The notes under the pieces were generated by a model that did no database searches, was not told where the DNA came from, and was given only the letters and a program-made list of their open reading frames with translations. 64,000 nt of DNA from positions 248,001 through 312,000 of the forward strand of contig JARFJB010001946.1 of the NCBI GenBank assembly GCA_036346205.1. Reading direction: 5' to 3'. How positions within the stretch are numbered: the stretch's first letter is position 1; each line of letters starts with the position of its first letter. Position numbers and translations under genes: made by a program. The stretch comes from Vesta saturnalis (Eukaryota; Arthropoda; Insecta; Coleoptera; Lampyridae). This document shows positions 56,812 to 64,000 of the stretch, piece after piece.

Positions 56812-57592
56812 ATGAAACAATCTGAGTTTGGTGTTCTGATTAAACACTATTATTTACGCAAGAAAACGATAACCGAGACCAGACGCCCAGCTAGATAAAT
56901 ATTATCCAGACTCTGTACCGTCGATGAAAATGATTAAAACGTGGTTTTCTGAATTCGTTGTGGCCTCACAAGCACCGATGACGGTGAACGATGTGGACGC
57001 TCAAAAGACACCGGAAAACGTGAAAAAAACAGTTTGGGTATGAAGAAGCTCTGCGAGCGATGAGTGCCGCGTTTGCTAACAGTGGACCAGAAATGAATTT
57101 GTGTTACGTCTTCCTAGCAGAATTTGGTAATGTTTACGCGAAATCCAAAAGAGTTTTTGCGCCTATTCATAACCATGAATGAAACACGGCTACATACCAG
57201 AGTCTATGCAACAGTCGAAACAATGGATTTCTTCGGGTGAACATGCTCCGAACCGTCCAAAAACGTAATGGACGGGAAAGGTTATGGCCTCCGTATTTCG
57301 GGATGTGGATGGAGTAATATTCATTCACTATCTTCAAAAAGGTAAAAGCATAACTGGCGCATATTATTCATCATTATTGGATCGTTCGAAAATTGAAATC
57401 GCAGAAAAATGGCTGCATTTGGAGAAGAAAAAAATTACCTGTCATCACGACAATGGGCCTGTCCATTCATTGTTAGTTGCGCAAGCAAAATTGTACGAAA
57501 TCGGGTTTGAACTGGTCTCTCAGCCACCGTATTCGCCAGAATACAAAGGACTACTTTTTGGACGGGATAAAAAAGTTAAAAAAAATCCTTGA
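56812..57592 (+). pseudogene. Mariner transposase (copy 4), mellifera-like
   Basis: Start 'MKQSEFGVLIKHYYLRKKTI', then 'MKMIKTWFSEF' and 'TSTDDGERCGRSKD' in shifted frames, followed by a deletion, 'LGMKKLCER', 'VPRLLTVDQK' and 'FLRLFITMNETRLH', where the usual DETW has become NETR (first Asp lost). 57284-57592 is one open frame: 'MASVFRDVDGVIFIHYLQKG', 'TCHHDNGPVHSLLVAQAKLY' (second Asp kept), then 'QPPYSPEYKG' (PPYSPDLAPSD changed, third Asp lost). The 5' leader (56736-56811) is also mariner-like. Dead but well preserved. Confidence 0.85.
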
Positions 57593-57699
57593 CTGCTGTA
57601 TCGACTTAAAAAGAATGTATATTGAAAAATAAAATCGAATTTGGCCAAAAAAAATTTTTTTGGGTCACTTATTCCAAACTTTTTGACCCAGCTAGTAAC

Positions 57700-58477
57700 A
57701 CAACGTTGGAATTACACTTGGTCCATGTACATCGCATCCTCTTAAATTTGGCCATTTTTGTAATATTCTTTGCATACCTGACAAGACTTTTTTAACATTA
57801 GCTTGGTAGTATTTGTGTGCTCACCCATGTATGGATAAAATATTGATTTGAATTCAATTGTTATTGCTTCTTGTTTGTATTTCTCAATGGATTTATTTTA
57901 GATAATTTTCAGTTAGTGTAGTAAAATTTATAGCAACATCGTTTTATCCTTGTTTAGGAATGCGCTTTGTCCAAGATAACAATGAATATCCAAAGATCTT
58001 ATTTATAACGATATGGTTACAAAATGGCGTATATTACAGAAAATTTGGGCAATTTAAGTACGTTTTATGTAATCTTTGGGCAAATGGATTATGTCGTTTT
58101 TGGAACCTTTGAAAAACACAAGTTATTGTTTCAATAAATGTTCAAAATTGAAAAGTACGTTATCATTCACAATATAGAGCACTGACCAAAATTTTTACCG
58201 ACCTTTCCTATTTATCTTCAACTTCGGATCAGCGAATATTTATTACACTGTTTTGTGCAAACAACGAATAAAAGACATACTTTCATAAATTTTTCATAAT
58301 ATATAATGCTTCATTTAAGTAGTAAAATATGCTGTCAAATTCAGAAATATGGCAAGCTGCATGTTGTATGGATTAAAAAGTGACAGTGGCAGTGTAAAAA
58401 CGGAATATACATGTTGCGACTAAAGAATTTTGGTTGACAGCGTAGCATGGAAATTAAAGTGCAACTACACCCAAACT
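57700..58477. other. Intron sequence, no gene
   Basis: AT-rich, nothing recognised. Confidence 0.5.
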
Positions 58478-58775
58478 CAACCAAGCTGGTGGTAACACGA
58501 TCTACTTACTTAGGGTTCAGACAGTATCAGGCTCCATTCCTGTTATCGTTTGTTCTTTACGGTTTTTTTAAGGAGGTTGTCCTAATATACATATAGTAAC
58601 ATTATCACTGCTTATACTCAGATTATTTGCGTCTATTTAGGTGAATCCTAGGGTAGTAACTTCGTGTTTAAAACTCTAACTCTGTTCCTTCCGATCCGAT
58701 CCTGAATGCACACATACTTAGTCTACGCCTCTAGGGAATCTATCGTAATGACTCAAGGAGCTAGAAAAGCCCCCC
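58478..58775 (+). mobile_element. SINE copy 2
   Basis: It is a diverged relative of 12474-12790: CAACCAAGCTGGTGG, a deleted A-box region, AGGGTTCAGACAG at the B-box position, then 'ctatttaggtgaatcc', 'agtaacttcgtg', 'aactctgttcctt' and 'gcacacatac' in the same order. Same strand as copy 1. The ends are approximate. Confidence 0.5.
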
Positions 58776-61354
58776 GCTGGGAAGGAAATGTAAAACGTTG
58801 CTTTTTTATTTTTTTCTGTCAAACCTGCTGCAGAACACGTTACTATGAGTTGATGAACCACTACAGTCTAAACATAAAAAAGTAATATTACAGTTAGGTT
58901 GTCATTGCGATTAAAATATGTAATATTTTTATATAATCCCATACTTTCAATAAAATAGAAGTGAATGGGATCAGTTTCAGCTAAATTCTAGTTAAATGTA
59001 GGGAATTATGTTGTTGAAATCCGAATATCGCAACATTGTGTACCAAACTCCAGGGTGAACTGTAGAAGCCAGAAATTAAATAAGAAACCATCTAAAGTTA
59101 TTGTTTTACCCGAACTAATAAGGCTACATTATTAACAATAATGAAAAAGAAGAAGTAACGCGATAGCTTCCTGCATTTGACAAAATGAATCTGACTCGGC
59201 GGTATCCGAACATTCTAAAGTAAGCTTAATTCCATGGTGAGAATTTTCATCGAGTAAGATTTGGATAAAAAGATCCAACCCTTTGTGATGATGCTAGGAG
59301 TCGTAGAACACATATTTTTGGTCTCTTCGTGAGACTACTATTTTCTTCACTCAGGCAGTCTTGATAAAAATATAAAAGGTAAACTGGGAGAGGGCAAGGT
59401 CGTATCTTTTGTGGAAAGAATGTCTAGTGTGACAGAACCGTCTTGCTACTTTAAAATTGCATAAAATGTTTAACGTTTCTTTATACAGGAACCTTTATAT
59501 AAGGTATATATGGGTAAGTAACCTGTATGTATGATTATCTACAGATTAAAGTTATAGTAAATATCGCGATATTGTGCCTACTATACCGAAGGTTTGTAGG
59601 GGATTTGGTAATGGTGCAAGACTTAACTTGTGTCTGAGAGTATCTTACATAGCTCTCCCAAGTGGCATGCTAATTAACGTAATAATTGTCTTTGTCACAC
59701 ATTAATCCAACAAAGCTGTTGTTAATTTTACTTTTGGCCGTGCCTAAGTAGCACGTGTTTTGATTACGGACCTACTAGTTGAGTTTTTGTCATTAGTTAA
59801 CTACACTATCGACAAGAGTTCCTTGTTCTATCATAGATCCAAGGTGGTTTTAGTATTTTATCGATCCATTTTATTGCTGTATTATACTTTACAGTTTTTT
59901 CCGATATAGTCTTATACTATCCGTACTATTTTTGTTTGGCTACTGTAATAGTTTCGTTTTTTACTAACTGCTAGACTTTTACAAACGGTTGTTTAATTTC
60001 GAAAATTGGACAATTTCTCTAGTTCAATAAAGGGTCTTTTACATTTCAATCATCATAGTGAGTGATAACCTTTTACTGAATGAAAGTTACGTTGGTTCAC
60101 TGATTTCGACCAACGAGAAGCTTACTTAAAATAATTTGGTCAAACTAATACACATTAGCCAACTTAACAAAGTTACCAAAGTCACCAAGTTAAAGTTAGT
60201 GGATATAACTATATTTAATATTAATTATGCGCGCCCATTTTAGAAGAGGATACTTTTAACGTGCTAATTACTAAGCGTCTGGTACTAGTAACTAGTAACT
60301 TAGAAAGAAATAATCTAACCACATCCTATAATTATAGTTTTTAAGCTTTAATTCTATCAACGTCCAGAAGAACATTTTGAAAATAATTATCTACTCTTTT
60401 CAGTCATTTTTGTTAGTTTCATCTATACCCAGGTGAACACTCTGTATACATACTCTTACGGGTGACTATATAAAGGTTAATCATTCACTGCATGCAAAGT
60501 TGTACTGAACTACGATGTTCATTAGTTTCATGTTTTTCTTATCGCCTAGAAATTTTTTATGACCATTTCATGTATATGGTCAACATAATCAACTTAATTA
60601 TTAATCTTTAACATATTTTAACACTAAATTTAATGAAATACGTAAAATCAGCATTAATCCTACAGATTGTCGTACGGAAAGGAATAAATTGAATGTTAAA
60701 GCGAACAAGTGTAGCAAGATATACACGGATACTTTCATTTACATATTTTACAGAATATCAGTCAAGTTAATTAATCTAAAAATTTGCATCCTGTGTGTAG
60801 GTACTGCAAATTAATGTAAAACCATCTGCTACAAACAACCATTAAAATAATAAACTTACCTGTTCCTTTGTAAAATTATAAAGAATCATTGATAATCAAG
60901 CAAGTTAAAGAAACATAAGCCACCTTGCAGTGCTTCTACAAGCTCAACCCTAATCTACAATAGATTCAGCAGGTGTCTAGTATGAAATAGTAATACAATT
61001 TCGCCTTTAAATTAGTTATACAAAGGGCGATAGTCGTTTGTAAGTTAAGCAAGCATATGGCATGTGTTATATCATAATTACAATAATTTAGGTTTCTTAT
61101 GCTTTAGAGAAAGGAAACATATGGGAAGTTGGCTGTAACAAACGAAAGACATCACGTTTTTTAAACGGGCAAGGTATCGCGGTGAAAAGGGTAAATTAGT
61201 CATAGAGCATTAGATCAGATTTGTCATGATGATGTGCAGGTATACAGAAAAAAAAGGGTTACATAAATACAATCTATCTAGATATAGATGTTTAAATTCT
61301 TAAGGTGTTTTATAACCAAAAAAAATCTAATCTTACTAATTTTAAAATACTCAC
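58776..61354. other. 5' part of the giant intron, no gene
   Basis: About 2.6 kb of AT-rich sequence without a recognisable transposon or coding exon. Confidence 0.5.
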
Positions 61355-61524
61355 CTTTATGTGTGTCATACGGTGATAGTATAGATTCGATGAGGCAGTA
61401 AAGCGTTTCAGACAAATGGGACATTGATGTGGTTTTTCTCCACTGTGAATTCGTCTATGTGTATTTAAAGATGACGATGTGCTAAATCCTTTACCACATA
61501 CCATACATACATGAGGTTTTTCTC
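61355..61524 (-). CDS. Zinc-finger gene exon with C2H2 fingers 2 and 3
   Basis: The minus strand has an acceptor (cgatttttcag) at 61525-61527, a 170-nt exon and a strong donor GTGAGT at 61349-61354. It completes the split Gly codon of the previous exon (G|GA) to give the canonical TGEKP linker, then CMVCGKGFSTSSSLNTHRRI-H, linker SGEKPHQ, and CPICLKRFTASSNLYYHRMT-H, ending at ...THIK in phase 0. The exon at 16035-16200 starts in phase 0 with DKPHK, so the joined linker is THIKDKPHKC, close to the standard spacing. A sequence-specific nuclear DNA-binding protein is the expected role. I could not match this finger order to a named insect factor with confidence. Confidence 0.93.
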
Positions 61525-61575
61525 CTGAAAAATCGATTTTAAAGTTGTTTAATTAAGGTATTCAAACATACATAC
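61525..61575 (-). other. 51-bp intron
   Basis: GT (61574-61575) to AG, between finger 1 and finger 2. It is near the minimum intron size for insects and is flanked by phase-1 borders. The adjacent downstream intron is ~45 kb. Confidence 0.9.
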
Positions 61576-61824
61576 CTGTATGCGTTCTCATGTGCCTTTT
61601 AAGAAGGGACGGTCGGTCGAAAGCTTTACTACATACACCACAAGGTAAAAGAGCACGTTCTCGAGGTCGAGCTCTCGGTGTAGGTCCTGTTGGTTCTGGA
61701 AGATCACCTTGTGAACTCGCTGCCGAACTATCACCCGATAATGATTTTCCTTCATCTTCTGCTGAAGGTGGTGAGTTTGATAAAGCTCTTGATAACAGTG
61801 ACATTGAAAGATCTAAGGGTGAAT
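61576..61824 (-). CDS. Zinc-finger gene exon with Ser/Pro-rich region and C2H2 finger 1
   Basis: The 249-nt minus-strand exon has an acceptor (aaatttaatttcag) ending at 61825 and a donor GTATGT below 61576. It enters in phase 1 and leaves in phase 1. It encodes 'SPLDLSMSLLSRALSNSPPS', then an acidic/Ser stretch 'AEDEGKSLSGDSS', a Pro/Arg-rich piece and finger 1, CGVCSKAFDRPSLLKRHMRT-H, followed by T and the first base of Gly. The upstream low-complexity part would be a flexible regulatory region; a PLDLS-type motif (SPLDLS here) is the known binding site of the CtBP corepressor, which hints at repressor activity (inference). The start codon is not in this exon. Confidence 0.92.
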
Positions 61825-62505
61825 CTGAAATTAAATTTACGAAATTATTTATACATTAAAACGTATAAAATAAAGACATATTGTAATGTGTTAGTAATTC
61901 TATTTGCGTCTTAAGAATAGTGCGTGTGAATGCATTTAAGTAATGCAGGACGTTTAATAATCCCAAGCTCGCGTCTGCATCTACCATAAATTACAAGTTT
62001 TTATCGTTTCTAGAGTTTTCAGATACGATTTGTTCACAAGCCGTTCCGGCTATAGAATGCACTCAATTATCTTAATGCGCTGTATTGTTATAGCGTGATA
62101 ATAAGAATGGCGGCTAAATATGTGTTAGTGATCATGGTGAAACTTTAACGATTAAAGTGGTCGTATACCTTTATTTGCGTTTTTCTTTTTTTCACATTAA
62201 TAAAGTAATTGCTTACTGCTATCTACAAGTTAAATTACTCTCTTATAATTAAACATTACCCTTAAAAGGCAAAATGAATTATATACTTGTTTTAGTAAAT
62301 TTTGTCCAATATGTCTAAAGTTAACACAGTTCCATTACGAAAAAAATTCACACTAATTAATATTTTGTGCAGTATTTAACCTGCAACATGTATCACAACG
62401 TTAAAGAAGGCGAATATTATCTTAAAAATTTATTACGGTGAATGCCTAAAATAGTCAGTAATCATATTGGTTGTCTAACCGTCTTAACAATAATGAAAAA
62501 CCTAC

Positions 62506-62532
62506 CCGAATCAATACCCCCATCTCGTTTAT
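62506..62532 (-). CDS. Candidate 27-nt microexon of the zinc-finger gene
   Basis: The minus strand has a possible acceptor (catacttttag) at 62533, then 27 nt reading (x)-KRDGGIDS plus one base, then a donor GTAGGT. It leaves in phase 1, as the acceptor at 61824 requires, and the joined codon would be G|AT = Asp, giving 'KRDGGIDSDSPLDLS'. The donor is good and the polypyrimidine tract weak. No conservation evidence is available, so this is a candidate only. Confidence 0.4.
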
Positions 62533-63458
62533 CTAAAAGTATGAAAATTTAAACTATCACCATTATCACACATAATAAAATACTTATCTTTTTTGGGTTT
62601 TTTAATGGTGTATTTTAAATGATACAATCTAAACGTTTCGATAACACTTACAGTTATATTCGTCAGTAGTAATATCTATAAAAATTGTTAAATATGTTGT
62701 AAACAATTTTGTCAAAGTTGAAAAATTAAAACATAAACATTGGCCTGCTATTAATACTGCAGCTTGAGAAACGTATAAAGCCAACTATAGTATTAAATTT
62801 TAGTAAAGAAGAACTAGGTCATTAAAAATTAAATATTGTTAAACTGTCTTAAAGACAAGTCAGGGCACCCTTTAACGGCGAAGGCTAACAATGAAAAATA
62901 TCAGCCAAAACACATTTAACAAAATTTAATCAAGTTATGATGTAAGTCTAAAGTTGTGAAAAACTTCAATTTGAAAATGATAGAAGCATTCACAAAAATA
63001 AACATTACATCAAATAAAATAATCCAGTTAAATCTAACAATGTCAATAATTGCAAGTGTTATTAACAATGAAAACCATAATGCAGAACGTTTTTTGTAAT
63101 TTTTTAAATTTTAATCTTAATTTCAACTACTTATGTTAAATTATAGTGCTGTGGTAATTTAACATATAAACTGCTCCACATAAGTTAAGAATATATCTGA
63201 AAATCTGCACAATTTTTTAATTTTCAAATTTTTATCATGTTTGACATTTTATTAGAGTTGCTAGTTATCATACCTATGCCATACGGATAAATGTAGCATT
63301 CATTATATTGCAAGTAGAGGGTAGTGTAGAGTTCTTCTCTTTCTAACCCGTTATAACGAATCAATTGTTTGTTTGATTTACTTCTCAATTTGTTGACTTA
63401 TTGTGCAAATGTGGTATCAAGATTTTGTGCGTTGCTAATTCCTAATTTCTACTTTCTG
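62533..63458. other. Upstream intron sequence, no gene
   Basis: AT-rich. 62578-62625 resembles 16437-16481. No element recognised until the Tc1 remnant. Confidence 0.5.
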
Positions 63459-64000
63459 ACGAAGCAAATAGAGCAATTGGTTTGCTACAGGGTGGTCAAC
63501 AACAAAGTGCCGTAGCAACATTTTTCAAGTTAGCCAAAGTGTCATTTCTAGACTTTTTAACCGTTTTCAAGAAACTGGATCTGTTGAAGGAAGAGCTAGA
63601 ATTTGGCGCCCATCAATAACTACCCCTGCTGAAGACCGATATGTCACCATTTCTGCACACCGAGAACCTTTGAGCATATGTCGAATGTTGAGTAGGGGCT
63701 CGCAAAAGCCACAGAAACATTAACATCAGCTGAAACTGTCAGATGACGTTTATGGAATGTCAATTTACGTTCTAGACGACTTTTTAGAGGTGTAACATTG
63801 ACTCACGAACATAGGCGACAAAGATTAGAATGGGCAAGAGAGTGTGTCAATGGGATAGAAGAGTGGAAGTTGGTACTGTTCACTGATGAATTGAGATATG
63901 GTCGTTTTTCGGATAGTCGTCGAACGCGTGTAGGGACACAACCTTTGGTGCCAAGACATCGGCGATCAGTGCAAGAAGTTCACCCTTTCAGTGGAGACAC
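63459..64000 (+). pseudogene. Tc1-like transposase, cut by window edge
   Basis: Read on the plus strand with two or three frame changes: 'EANRAIGLLQGGQQQSAVAT', 'VSQSVISRLFNRFQETGSVE' (first HTH), 'RPSITTPAEDRYVTISAHRE' (second HTH with the GRP-like hook, WRPS here), a gap, 'GVTLTHEHRRQRLEWARECV' and 'EEWKLVLFTDELRYGRFSDS' (first catalytic Asp, DES changed to DEL), then 'RVGTQPLVPRHRRSVQEVHP'. The remaining catalytic residues lie beyond position 64000. The 5' TIR is not identified. Frameshifts make this copy inactive as far as seen. Confidence 0.8.

Noticed and set aside
16035..61824. Naming the zinc-finger gene (e.g. Glass, Gfi/Senseless, Fezf, Snail or Blimp-1 homologue)
   Set aside because: Finger sequences and linkers as I know those families do not match; no symbol is justified.

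Overview
This window looks like a piece of a large, AT-rich insect (at least arthropod) nuclear genome. Its only host gene is a multi-exon C2H2 zinc-finger gene on the minus strand. Nearly everything else is decayed transposable elements lying in and around its introns. The mix points to an insect: four mariner lineages, pogo, piggyBac, Kolobok, Penelope, Jockey- and CR1-like LINEs, a Mutator-like element and Crypton-type tyrosine recombinases. The species cannot be named from the sequence.

Host gene. Minus-strand exons lie at 61576-61824 (Ser/Pro-rich linker plus finger 1), 61355-61524 (fingers 2-3) and 16035-16200 (fingers 4-5). A possible 27-nt upstream exon lies at 62506-62532. GT-AG borders and reading phases agree across every junction. 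One intron is 51 bp and the next is about 45 kb, so positions 16201-61354 are intron. The gene continues beyond both window edges.

Left flank (1-16034). This holds an internally deleted mariner-related element with ~740-bp inverted arms (1733-4195), a Jockey-like LINE remnant (7171-8676), a Penelope-like element with inverted arms carrying hammerhead-like cores (9905-11648), a tRNA-like stretch (11649-11805) and a SINE (12474-12790).

Giant intron, first part (16.2-33.5 kb). In order: two mariner remnants, a Crypton-type recombinase pseudogene (20342-21392), a pogo element with both ends (22045-24561), a short DUF4817 remnant and a fold-back element either side of a TA microsatellite, and an inverted-repeat element with a CXC-domain pseudogene (26695-28790). 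A piggyBac (28994-31730) carrying a nested element with motif-repeat ends completes this part. Repeats shared between 21.4-21.8 kb and 28.8/31.7 kb show that the piggyBac split an older repeat.

Giant intron, second part (33.5-61 kb). A 6.8-kb Kolobok element (33520-40355) has TTAA duplications, about 20 copies of a ~157-bp T-rich satellite unit inside it, and a nested LINE. It is followed by two oppositely oriented copies of one CR1-like LINE family (40960-43110 minus; 46817-49350 plus), a second piggyBac remnant, and a FLYWCH/MULE transposon whose ends are repeats of a short motif (51941-53984). Then come a Crypton-type recombinase with a 33-nt GT-AG insertion (54278-55190), two more mariners and a second SINE copy. 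A Tc1-like element runs off the right edge.

No coding region other than the zinc-finger exons appears functional. The sequence chiefly records nested, sequential transposition in a very long intron, with several unusual element architectures.
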